A stretch of 64,000 nucleotides of DNA, taken from assembly GCF_910592395.1 (NCBI RefSeq), contig NC_088311.1, positions 12,280,501 through 12,344,500 of the forward strand. Reading direction: 5' to 3'. A program made the position numbers and the translations under genes. The notes under the pieces were generated by a model. The model was not told where the DNA came from and did not search any database. It worked only from the letters and a program-made list of their open reading frames with translations. Of the stretch, positions 45,473-56,094 are shown piece by piece. The stretch's first letter is position 1. Each line of letters starts with the position of its first letter. Origin of the DNA: Lineus longissimus. Its lineage: Eukaryota > Nemertea > Pilidiophora > Heteronemertea > Lineidae.

Positions 45473-45871
45473 TTAACACCCTAGGTCCATATCATCACCA
45501 ATGATTGTCTCCTCATCGTCGCTTTCAGTAACCTGAGTGTCATTGATTGTCTCTTCGTCGTCGGTGTCGGAAATATGTGAGGCAACAATTGTCTCTTCGA
45601 TGTCTCTGTCGGTAACCTGTGTGGTTTCACTCCTCTTCCTTAACAAGCTCTCTGGCATTGCTCGGCCCTTGAACCATACTGGCTGGAGGACATCACCATT
45701 CATGCACCATCCATAATCAGTTGGGGACAGACCATTTCCGGGACATGGTGTATCAGCATGGCTCCACAACATGGTGACGTAACGGGTTCTCAGTAGTTTC
45801 ATTTCCAGTGTTTTCTGTGTTGGTGGCAAAAGGGAGCAATCGACCTTCTTGATATTCGCCAGTGGATCCTC
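45473..45871 (-). CDS. FEN1/XPG-like family protein, exon 3 (C-terminal)
   Basis: Last exon of the gene whose first visible exon ends at 46527. It follows the acceptor TTGCCTTTCAG, starts in phase 0 with EDPLANIKKVDCSLLPPTQK, and reads on through RTRYVTMLWSHADTPCPGNG and DYGWCMNGDVLQPVW. It ends in an acidic tail with repeated 'DDEETI' units and a stop at 45473-45475. The L-P-P-T...W-x-H-A...P...G-W block is a recurring C-terminal part of this animal protein family as I know it. The acidic repeat tail (three DDEETI-type copies) may be a protein-interaction or regulatory tail. Confidence 0.75.
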   Translation of the reverse strand, partial: EDPLANIKKVDCSLLPPTQKTLEMKLLRTRYVTMLWSHADTPCPGNGLSPTDYGWCMNGDVLQPVWFKGRAMPESLLRKRSETTQVTDRDIEETIVASHISDTDDEETINDTQVTESDDEETIIGDDMDLGC

Positions 45872-46063
45872 CTGAAAGGCAATGGGAACACTATAAGCAT
45901 ACGGTAGTCACTAGCTTCACATTAAATGTACCTCCATGTATATTAAGGTTTATTTACATATATATATTTTATTATATAATCATTACTAGATTTGGTCAGA
46001 GTGTGAAAACCATCAGGCTCCAAACTAGTTCTTCCTGAATATATATTAGGAGCATACATGTAC

Positions 46064-46274
46064 CTGATCAATCTTGCCAGTCATTTGCAGCAGCTTCTTG
46101 TGTCGAGCTTCATTCACGCAAGTAACCTTGGTCAGTCCATACAGGGCACAAACAAATTCGGAGGCAACATCCACATCAACGGTGCTGTCTCTTTGTCCTA
46201 TAGTGATGAAGAGGTTGGCGAAACGTTGACTCTTGTCCTTTTCAACAATCTCCAGTGCCTTTACTTTCCCTTTC
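46064..46274 (-). CDS. FEN1/XPG-like family protein, exon 2
   Basis: Seventy codons between the acceptor CTATTTACAG and donor ATCAG|GTACAT. The first base completes the Arg codon of the previous exon, giving the continuous reading T-S-A-F-F-R-K-G-K. The start, KGKVKALEIVEKDKS, occupies the place of the helix-two-turn-helix of FEN1-type nucleases, which follows the last catalytic aspartate. The remainder (FVCALYGLTKVTCVNEARHK) is conserved in the family as I know it. Phase 0 at the 3' end fits exon 3. Confidence 0.8.
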
Positions 46275-46526
46275 CTGTAAATAGATAATAGATAAATGGA
46301 TATCAAAATAATGAAAAGTGGGAATGGACTACCTTAATCTTACCAGTATATTCCGATTACAGAAAACAATAAGGTATAAAATTCAAAACAATGCTGCCTG
46401 ATTTATAACAAATCGACCCATATTTAGCCTTTGTCAGCACTGTAATGCACAGTGGGAATCAACATTTTGTTACCCAGAATATTGCCTTTTATTCAACTAC
46501 AATTTTGCCTGCATGTGTATATTTAC

Positions 46527-47829
46527 CTAAAAAAAGCGGAAGTAAAATCACATCCAGTAAAGGCGTGGCATCCTGGGATGGCTCTAGCAAGTCCTGGGTT
46601 GCGCTGCTCCAGCACTTCGGTGATGTTGGTCACATGGATATATCTCCTGGCGTTTCCGCTCCCACAATCCATAATGATGTTTCGTCTGGAACGTATTTCT
46701 GGGTGTAGCTGCCCTAGTGCCCCAATCAGTATGACCAACACATCTGTGTCAGATGCACGAACTATGATGTCACTCTGGGTTGTATTGGCGACATGGAAAG
46801 CAATAAGTGTGTCTGCTTCTTCATGGTCCCCCTGGAGATGCAGTGGCTTGGAAACATTGATATGCTGGAGCTCATCTGGGACGTATTGATAGCATTCACC
46901 CCCGTAGGATGCGTACAAGATCCTGCCAGCAAGAAAGTTGCAGTAATGGTCCTTTCCCCACTCCTTCACCAGAAACCTTGCTAACTCATCCTTGAAGTTG
47001 CCATTGTTGGCCAGCTTCTGTCCGCTCTGTCGTATGGTTTGTTCAGGCCCTGTAATTTTGTAGATTGTATTCACTGCTCCACGCAACTCTCTTTCAGCAC
47101 CCTTTATGGAATTCTCCAGGTATTTATCGAGGCAAACATGGACCTCTGATGCCTTTCCTGAGCAAAGAACTGACAGCATTGTGCGAGCAATTGATGCATA
47201 CGATGCACCAGCATTGGTCTGAGACAGGACAGAATGCAGTAGATGGCCACCATCAACAACATATGCATATCCCATGGGCATGTCAATGTCCAATATTCGT
47301 GTAGTCTGCATGGACTCCAGCTTGTTCAGCAATGTTGATTTGCCAGTCTTCAAATTCGCTCCATCGCAATGAGCGAGTGACAACGGGTAGTCTGTGATTG
47401 GGTACGTAAGTACATTCTGTAGATCGAGGAGATCGCTGGTCTCCGCCGCCGCAATGATGATCATTCTGATGAACCGATCTCTCATGCTCTCAGCCTTTGT
47501 CTTGGCCCTCTCAGCTGCTGGGAGTTTGGGTTTCTTCCTTGCATTTTCAGATGCAAAGTTTTGCACTGGAGTGCGCTTGACTCTCTCAAGAAAGCGACTG
47601 CTGTTTTCGTCCCATTCTGATTGGAACTGGTTTCTTGCTTCGGCTCCCCTTTTCAGTGAATTCAGGAGGTATGATTCAGTAGGTTTTGAAGCTGCCCGTC
47701 CTGTGACAATGTTGACAAGAGAGCTAGAGGCGTCATCCGAAAATGGGTTGCAGAATTCATCGATCCTTTCACTCAAGACAGACATCTGCATATTGTCTTT
47801 CTTAATTCTGCCATGACTGAAGCTAAATC
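46527..47829 (-). CDS. FEN1/XPG-like (PIN-fold) family protein, first visible exon
   Basis: An open frame of about 434 codons on the minus strand, ending FTSAFF plus AG|GTAAAT. It carries a full set of acidic positions in the order of FEN1/XPG nucleases (numbered in the 443-codon frame from 47854): D201 (VVDGGHLLH), D243 (CLDKYLENSIKGAERELRG), E345-E346-D348 (DHEEADTLI), D369 and D371 (RASDTDVLVIL), D436 (FTGCDFTSAF). Metal-dependent cleavage of structured nucleic acid is therefore a reasonable but untested role. I know the family only as a multi-copy, uncharacterised animal protein, often in transposon-rich DNA. The 5' boundary is uncertain: an acceptor-like TTTAGCTTCAG ends near 47830, and family members usually have more N-terminal sequence, which I could not find; the 146-bp array lies there. 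Internal starts at M22/M24 are possible. Confidence 0.8.
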
Positions 47830-48015
47830 TAGCAATGAGAACCAGGATATACAAGGTTAATATCTTTTTAGCTCATTGGGTCAGTATGGCCAATTAGTCA
47901 CCAAGAATAGTCTTAGTTGCCTGAGGCAGGTACCTGTAGCTGGCTACATAGATATATGCTCTGATCCTGTGTCCGAATTTTAAGAAGTAAGAAAATTACT
48001 CACCATGAATACAAT

Positions 48016-49190
48016 GAGCAGGGCTAGCTCAGGCTAGGGTGTGTAGATACATGTATGTCTGGCAGGGCTATCCCACCAGAAAAAATGTCTGGCAGTGGTC
48101 ATTTCTTATGGAGGGGAGTATGCTGAACATTTTGCGATTCGTTTTATTTGGTATGAACATGAGCTAGGCTAGCTCAGGTTAGGGGGTGTGGCACTAGGGC
48201 GTGTCTGGCAGGGCTACCCCACCGGAACAAATGTCTGGCGGTGGTCATTTTTTATAGAGGGGAGTATGCTGAACATTTTGCAATTGGTTTTATTTGGTAT
48301 GAACACGAGCTAGGCTAGCTCAGGTTAGGGGGTGTGGCACTAGGGCGTGTCTGGCAGGGCTAACCCACCAGAAAAAATGTCTGGCAGTGGTCATTTTTTA
48401 TAGAGGGGAGTATGCTGAACATTTTGCAATTGGTTTCATTTGGTATGAACACGAGCTAGGTTAGCTCAGGTTAGGGGGTGTGGCACTAGGGCGTGTCTGG
48501 CAGGGCTAACCCACCAGAAAAAATGTCTGGCAGTGGTCATTTCTTATAGAGGGGAGTATGCTGAACATTTTGCAATTGGTTTCATTTGGTATGAACACGA
48601 GCTAGGTTAGCTCAGGTTAGGGGGTGTGGCACTAGGGCGTGCCTGGCAGGACGAACCCACCAGGAAAAATGTCTGGCAGTGGTCATTTCTTATAGAGGGG
48701 AGTATGCTGAACATTTTGCAATTGGTTTCATTTGGTATGAACACGAGCTAGGCTAGCTCAGGTTGGGGGGGTGTGGCACTAGGGCGTGTCTGGCAGGGCT
48801 ACCCCACCAGGAAAAATGTCTGGCAGTGGTAATTTCTTATAATGGGGAGTATGCTGAACATTTTGCAATTGGTTTCATTTGGTATGAACACGAGCTAGGC
48901 TAGCCCAACAATTTGATGCTAATTATATTGTCTGGCTGACCACACCCACCACCGAAAATGTCTGGCAACTTCACTTCAAGTACCTTGGGACAGGAGGCAA
49001 CACATCTAGAGTCATTTCAATCGGTATGATTCAGGTATGATGTAGATCAAAATTTTGTCATCCATCTAATGGTCCTCCTGGCCACACCCACCAGCCAGAA
49101 CACGGCAGACGCCCATTTCTGACTGTTCTAAGGTATATACATTATTGTAATATGCACGAAAATTGGTATGAACTCCAGCTAGGCTGACCC
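48016..49190. repeat. 146-bp tandem array
   Basis: Units begin GAGCTAGGCTAGCTCAGG at 48016, 48161, 48307, 48453, 48599, 48745 and 48892, so the period is 146 bp (145 and 147 at the edges). The copies contain 'gtgtctggcagggctacccc', 'tgtctggcagtggtcat' and 'gtatgctgaacattttgcaa'. Copies 2-6 are highly similar; two strongly diverged half-copies extend to about 49190. The array lies immediately upstream of the FEN1-like exon. Confidence 0.95.
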
Positions 49191-51099
49191 CTCCGGGCTC
49201 CTGCTCTATTACGGTGGCTTTCGAGTAGTACGTCAATCATCAGAAACCGTCAGTCAGCGCCGGGCTTTTGACTTATTTCCGAGTTGCCGCCAACCATGCC
49301 ATCGGTTATCTTAGATGAAGCATAGATACAGGACCCCCTCCCCCCCTCTCCCCACACATAGAAATAATCGCTAGGGCTTAGCGTAGCTGATTTAAGTATA
49401 CGTAGAAACTATTGTAAACAAAGATTTACTGAATAAATAGTGTATGAAGCACGACCATCAATTCAAGTTCAAACAGTGTAAACAGCGTTCTAAAATTATT
49501 CAGAATAGCAAGGCGCACAGATTCTATTTATAGATCATGAGGCATATATATATTGATCTTTATTTACTAAAAAGAAAAGGTACAATGGATTTATTCCGGT
49601 CGTTTTGAATAATAAATTGATACTAATTGATGACGTTGCAACCACGTGACATGCGGACACCACTCGATGATTTCTTCACATTTCAAGTTATTTCCCTTCC
49701 AAATATATTTGACATCGCATTTCTTTTTGGAGTATTACTGCTGCATTCGTAAAAGACATCATATTCAAAGTTGTTATGCAGATACCAAGCCACTAAATAC
49801 CTGCCTGGTTTAAGATAATGCGCTTGCTTTATTGATTCACTTTTTCTGAGTGATCCTTATCATCATACAGGTTTTTTATAAACGAATCAGTTTTTGACGA
49901 AACTGTGCATAAAAGTCTGTTTTAGTGAATATCAGTGTTGAAATATTTTAGAAATCTTTTGTGCGTGTTGTTGTTTTTGGGATGTTTTTGATTGAAAATG
50001 TTGATGCATTGGTTTTTGTACGTGACGATGCACAGGCGCAGTGCGGGAACGTTCCTGACATAACCCAGCTTGAAATACGGTGTATGGGATCAGAATATCA
50101 TAGTAATTGGCTTTGGAATATAAATAGCGAGAACGCTTTTTTTTTTTAATGGGGGGGGGGGGCGATGTCGCTTAGTTGAGCAATTGGTGCTTTTGCATAC
50201 GTGTTTTGATTCCGCTAGCAGACAGATTCAGTTACTTAGTAGTCGGTAGTCACTCCCGTTCACAGCGGTAAGATTATGGAGAAGGAAATTTGCCGGTTTC
50301 GCCAGACCGGAAATGTCCGCGAAGTAAATTAGATCGTAGTGCGTGTTTGTGAACAGTGCGTGTGGTTTATTAATCACTCCAGTCAATGGGAAGATAAACA
50401 AATAATGCATTAGATGCATTTGTGCGATTATTTTGCTATGAACAGCTTGTTATATATAGTTCTTTGTTTGACTTCCCGTTATGTAAGTTACGCTGATATT
50501 CATGCGCTTTAACGAATTACCGATAGGAGGGACGAGGTCGGATCTCTGAAAAAATGCTTAAGGCAAAAACGTTTTCTTTTGGTATGTTAAATACAACTCA
50601 CTGAAAATAAGAAATCTTTACTGCTCTTTGAAGGAACCTAACAAGTTTTTTCATTAAAGGAATCAAGATCATTTCACTCATTGGTCGAAAGTTGAATGAA
50701 GTAGGTGTATTACTAGTAGAATGACAGATTGGCCTAACGAGACACATTGGATATGCAAAGCGCTCGCGTTTATTGTGGTTTGCGGTCTGAGTTTGCGGTT
50801 TCAGTGCGGTTTTGCGGTTTGGGACTGTTAGAAAGATTAACGTTAACCCTTTCTCATATAAAACGTGTTTGAGTGGGCATCACAGGCCTTTTGGGGGCTC
50901 TACCAGCATCGCTTCAAGACAGCGATGCTTCATGCATTCAGGTTTATTCAGATGGGCTTTCATCCAATCTTTATTCATCTTTTTTTGCCTTTATTCATTG
51001 TTTTTATTTTTTATTTCTCATTTCTGTTGTTTTTTTTTATTCATTATTTTGTATTTTTATTCTGGTCCGGTTGTCGATTATCTCTGTTGACCCGATTGC
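49191..51099. other. Intergenic, no gene supported
   Basis: Contains a poly-G tract at about 50150-50162. A 62-codon frame at 49961-50149 and antisense frames entering the transposase at 50812-51376 are not supported as genes. Confidence 0.45.
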
Positions 51100-52455
51100 T
51101 TACTGCCCTGCTATCTCAGGCTCAAACTCATCAGGCGGATTGAGGAATTCTACCCCCTGTTCGTCGTCATCGTCGTCATCTGGAACTGGGTGTGGACCTG
51201 CGTCTATGTTCTGTGGGCGTAACGCTTTCTCAAATCCATGCTCGATGACCTCTGGGCTGATCGCTTCCAAGGCGCGGCTGACGATGTTGACAACATCTCT
51301 GAGTCCAATTGGATCACACTGGCCTGCTTCGTTGGTGTTTTCGGTCTTCCATGACTTCCATGCTTGTCTGGCGTGACATTTGAAGGATCTCATGACAGCC
51401 ACATCCAGGGGTTGTGCCAAAGATGTGCATCCGGCCGGTACAAAGTTGAGTCTGCCCCCTTCTGCAGTGAGACGATTCCTGAAGTTCTCCGTTCGATGTA
51501 CTCTGAACTGATCCACCAAAAGTATGAAATGTTCAGCATGGGCCTCATGGACGTATGGGATGAAGATTTCGTCAAGCCAATGGTGACTCGTCTCCTGTCT
51601 GACCCATCCCGTGGCGGACGATGTGACCACAACGTTTTCGGGCAACTCGGCCTCTTCCAGAGCTCGAAGCGCGCGAACAAATCCTCTTCTCGGAAAGGTG
51701 ATGTGGGCTCGCATCTTATCGCCATTCGCCGCCACGCAAAGTGTAACAGAACATCCCAGCTTTGCATTCTTCCTGGAGGTTCGTACATCAACAGCCTTGG
51801 CACCTTTCTCATTGAGGGTGTACATTAGGCGGAGGTCAAAAAGAAGGAAAGTCTGGTCCATGTTGAAAAACAGGCGCATTCGTATACCAAAATTTTCGAT
51901 GGTGTTGGTTATTTCATCGCGAAAGTTTCGAACTAGGACAACGGCGTTTTCTGGAATGGTGGTAGTGTTCTTCATGACCTTTCGCAGGCTGATGTCCTTC
52001 CTCTTCATAAAACGTTCCACCCAACCGTTGGATGCATGGAAATCATGCATTAGTGGTTTTGCCTCTGTGGCGAGTTGTCGGCGCTCTTCTGGGAGGGCAT
52101 CCCACCAGGTCTGGAATAGTTGCACGGCCTTCTCCTGGACATCCTGGATCACAACAGGTAGACGTCTTCGCCGAACATCCCGGAACCAAATTTCTAGTTG
52201 GTCATCGACCTCAGGCCAGTAACCAATCATCCTCTGCTTCACCTTTCGGTCTTTGCCCCGGTTCTGCTCCTCCTTCAATTCCAGGTCATGACGGTTCCAC
52301 CTGCGAAACGTCTCAAAAGGTATGTTGTGGTGGTTGGCAAATTCTGTCATCGTTCGCAAAGTGCCATTTCCAATGGCAACCTCAAAGTATCGCAGGTATC
52401 GCAGCTTCTCCGACACGGAATAACTACGCTTTCTTTTAGGCAGTGGCTCATCCAT
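51100..52455 (-). CDS. Pogo/Tigger-like DDD transposase, full length
   Basis: ATG at 52455 (MDEPLPKRKRSYSVSEKLRY) begins a 451-residue uninterrupted frame. Order: psq-like HTH (residues about 10-60), CENP-B-type HTH (YWPEVDDQLEIWFRDVRRRR), then the catalytic core. In the longer 476-codon frame from 52530 the three aspartates are D225 (FNMDQT), D340 (ILLVDQFRVH) and D376 (TSLAQPLDVAVM), i.e. a DD35D arrangement typical of the pogo branch. The C-terminus is acidic (DDDDDDEQGVEF). The role is sequence-specific DNA binding and cut-and-paste transposition in the nucleus. No introns, unlike the broken relative at 17750-19748. I found no clear terminal inverted repeats on either side, so it is either an active element with ends I missed or a domesticated copy. 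Confidence 0.9.
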   Translation of the reverse strand: MDEPLPKRKRSYSVSEKLRYLRYFEVAIGNGTLRTMTEFANHHNIPFETFRRWNRHDLELKEEQNRGKDRKVKQRMIGYWPEVDDQLEIWFRDVRRRRLPVVIQDVQEKAVQLFQTWWDALPEERRQLATEAKPLMHDFHASNGWVERFMKRKDISLRKVMKNTTTIPENAVVLVRNFRDEITNTIENFGIRMRLFFNMDQTFLLFDLRLMYTLNEKGAKAVDVRTSRKNAKLGCSVTLCVAANGDKMRAHITFPRRGFVRALRALEEAELPENVVVTSSATGWVRQETSHHWLDEIFIPYVHEAHAEHFILLVDQFRVHRTENFRNRLTAEGGRLNFVPAGCTSLAQPLDVAVMRSFKCHARQAWKSWKTENTNEAGQCDPIGLRDVVNIVSRALEAISPEVIEHGFEKALRPQNIDAGPHPVPDDDDDDEQGVEFLNPPDEFEPEIAGQ

Positions 52456-52539
52456 ATTTCTACAAGTTGTAGGCAAGGCAAGAAGAGGTTTCCGACAGTA
52501 CCCAAACTTTATATACGCCTGAAACCTCACTGATTACTC

Positions 52540-55500
52540 AATAGTTTTTGCCCTTTTAGGCCTACGTGTTGTCCCAACTAAAATGCTAAGGTAATTCTCC
52601 CGGATTCCAAACTATGGACCAGACATTGTTGTTCGAAGTTCCTTTCAATCATCCATTACACTTAGCAAACAAGCCTTGATATGCCTTTTTTACGCTTTTT
52701 AAGGTACTCAAATTTTGAAATTAAACATCCTGTAAAAACCGTTGGAGTATTTTGTGGGACACCCCGTATTATTCCGCCGCGGCACTCGTCCGTACAAATG
52801 ACGCAACCCTAGTATTAGGTCACCTGCGAAACATACAGCAGCCCCTCTAAAACCTAGGCCTGCCTTCCAAGTTGACAGTCTACTGCTATTGGTCGTTACC
52901 ATGCGTGTATTATGATCCTCTACTACGTACCATCATAAGGTGGGTTTGGCCTGAATATTAGGAACCGGTGGTTTGTCGATGAAAAGACAGTATATACAAC
53001 TATGTATTAGTTATTTCTTGATACACACATTTGAAAGTGACATATTCTTTCCAAGATGGTCCCGACAATCATATAAATCTAGCCTACATGTACGACGAGT
53101 GTAACAATGATTATGAGACCGCAGTGCCTACAGCGCAGTGCTGAAGACCGGCGTTAACGCCAAAAGGTAGCAAACCAGACTGACTCGCACAGCCGCGACG
53201 TAGAATTTATATCTCGCGACAAACTACGTCGTGACGTTATCAACCAACACTCCAATGACGCGCTTACGTCATGGCCGAAATGGCGACGGGACTCAAAATC
53301 GGTAACTTTTCTCTTCAATACTGATGTCCTGTTCTAAATATCTTTTAAATTAGAAGTAGTGCACGGATACCAATGTTATGGGCGAAAATATATATCCTAG
53401 AGATTACTTCTGAGCATAATATTAAAGAATCTGTAATCCGGGATTTGGTTAAAATTCAACCAGACGGAAAGTGACAAAATGCTGAGATCGTAAAAATTGA
53501 TTCAGCGCGGTGATGACGTCATATTCCCGCGAAGCTCACACAATCGGCACTGTCCGCGCCTTTTTTTACAGTCCATAATCGTGGTCAAAATGACGTACAT
53601 TGAAGAAGGAATATTCAGCTTGTTAAGGTCCGGGATGTATTTTAGGCCTACAAACGGCAGGAGTTCCACAACGATCCAAGCCGAGGCCTTTAACGTTTTT
53701 TAAAACTCCTTCTCTTAAAAAAGAAGGAGTTTTGCTTATAGTAGGCTATAGTAATTCCAATACATGGTGCTGCCGTTCATAGATGTACGGGATACGCAGG
53801 TGATCGACAGTTGGGCTTCAAACTTATCAAAACCGCCACATAGCCCCCCCCCCCCCCCTCAGTTTTACACTCGGGTTGTAAAACGACAAAATTCGAAAGG
53901 CGGGGTATATAATATACGAGCACAGCAGTTGGACTCGTGAAATAACACTGTAAACAAAGTAAACAAACGCACGTGGATATTTCTAAAAATAGCGACCAAT
54001 CCCCGGGAACCAATCAGCGTCGATGACCTTTTGAGCGTACGGATTGTTGGTCTATACCGTGGCGAATGGGGCCATGATATTTTCAGGGTGGTTGGTGCGG
54101 TGATGTACGGTGGCTGGAAAGTGCCATCATTATTTTTTCCGGAATATTTCTTCTGACCTCATTTCAGAAATTATCGATCATAAACGATCCAAAAATCGAA
54201 GCACGTGCATTTGTTGTGATGGACTCACTCGGAAGTCGTCGGCTCTTTCCGTCATACGTCGGGAAAGGGCTTAAAATCTGGCATAGTTTTGAACTCTATG
54301 TTGAGAGTGTGATGGGCGGGTGCGTTGGTTGAAGAAATGGTAGGCCTACTTAGCGCACCGGCACGACGACTAATTTATCCAAATTGTCTCCGAAAGATAG
54401 GTCAAACATTCGTGACGCGATATCAACCCAGTTCCCCATATATGGCATATATGACAATGGAATTCTACTCCTAAAATTTTTAAACAGCGGCCTAATTAAA
54501 AATACTAATCTGTCACAATCCATATTAAGCTCTGTACGTAGATAAGACATTGAGGGGTCAGTTGAGAGCAATCAATAGCAAAAACAGCAACAAACAAGAA
54601 CAAGGCCGCTCGAACCCCATCAGCCTGGTTAACAAAACCACGCTCCACCTCGCGAGATCTCCGACGTGACGTTATGATGGGACTGTCGATCATCATATAC
54701 CATACACCAGTAACCTGTCTAGTGCATTCATGAACTCCACTAACAAAACTAGACAATAGCCTTCAATAAACAATAGCCTTCAAAAATGAGTGTTACGGGT
54801 GGGACAAGAGTTACGGGTGGGACATGAGATCATGACTACGCCAATACACTTCAAGGTTCCCTCCTAATGTAGTTGGAAGACCATGTTACTAAGGGTATAC
54901 CATTACTTTATTGCAACCATGGTAATTGAATAAAACAACTGTTACAGGGGTGGGACATGATTTTGTGATGGATCTCAGTCGTTTATTAGCTGTGCCAGAA
55001 GGGTCAATACATTTTTCTCTCAACAAATTTATATCTAAATTAATGAGGAAAGGGTTTAATGCACAAAGCACACATTGAGGTACAGCATTTCGTGATACAT
55101 TTGTTTTCGCTATTGGCCAAATGAGGACTGAGTCAGGAAAGTACGCCTGCTGCTAGTTTCTCTTAAACCTGAGGAGACATATAAATATGTCTAAAGTATT
55201 CAGAATTTAACCCTTTCGAGTTCATGTTCGACCCTGGGTCGACAAGCAAACAGGCCCCCTACCCTGCCCCATTCAAAATGACCTGGAGAGGTAACCTGAA
55301 GAGATTTCGAACCACCGGTTGCACTGTTTTTAATCCCAGATTACCCCCCCCCCCCCCTCAAAAGGCTACGGTAAACCTGGTCTCCAGTCCATTATTAGTA
55401 CTGTGGTAACTTTGAAGTTTGATTATGTCGAAAATGGCATTAGGGCATGCTTCTAGAAAATGCAGATTTCTCGAAAACGGCTGGATGGATTTCGACGAAA

Positions 55501-55870
55501 GAAGAGAGAAAAAAACACTTGCTGACTGTGCTCTTACTTTTTTTATGCAGGGCCTAGTTTTTGAGGAAATTGCGGTCAAAGTTGAGTTTTTGTGTCATTT
55601 CAGGGTGCCAAATTTGACCATTTTGGCAGAACATGCATGGTCAAGAGCCGCTCCTTCCTGCCATTTAACATTTAGCTCCTGAATGCCCAAGACCAAAAAC
55701 ATTACAATGACCAGAAATCTAAAGCAACACCAAAACCCCGGTACATAAGTACTCATTGGAAAGGTTGTCCCGATCAGACCTTTCCAACGAATACCTATGT
55801 GCTGGGCTTGTGTGATCTTTTAGATTTTTGTGTCATATCAAACGTGCGCCGGAGCTATAAGGGCACTGAC
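52540..55870. other. Intergenic; CpG-rich possible promoter near 53.2 kb
   Basis: No supported gene. 53100-53310 is relatively CpG-rich with a CRE-like TTACGTCA; it includes an ATG (53272, MAEMATGLKIG) followed by GTAACT, possibly a first exon on the plus strand, but nothing downstream confirms it. Poly-C tracts lie near 53846 and 55346. A short tandem duplication (gttacgggtgggacaa/tga) sits at 54791-54826. Confidence 0.35.
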
Positions 55871-55883
55871 TATATCAACTTAC

Positions 55884-56094
55884 CTCTATGACAAAACTGA
55901 CGGAATGCCCGATTGGACGTGTCTTTCTGATCCTCCAGATATCTTTTGACGTGTTTGATTTCGGAGCTGTCAGTGTGACTGAGAAACTCGTCGGAATGTG
56001 AAAAGTGACTGTCGGCACGGCCAATAAACCCCTTCACAGAATTGTCGCTATCTTTCTGTGTATTCTCAATAATTTCCGCATTTAAGTAGGTCAT
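55884..56094 (-). CDS. Unidentified exon, copy A of a duplicated pair
   Basis: From ATG 56094: MTYLNAEIIENTQKDSDNSV, then SDEFLSHTDSSEIKHVKRYL, ending FCHR plus a donor GAG|GTAAGTTGATA. It has no recognised domain; the product is hydrophilic. A diverged second copy with the same donor sequence lies at 59940-60153, and the two flank the GPCR gene, which suggests a tandem block duplication. It may be the first coding exon of a gene whose further exons lie below 55880. Confidence 0.45.

Noticed and set aside
46445-47816. Plus-strand frames of 79-145 codons
   Set aside because: Antisense shadows of the FEN1/XPG-like exon.
50812-52533. Plus-strand frames up to 203 codons
   Set aside because: Antisense to the pogo-like transposase, which has recognisable domains on the minus strand.
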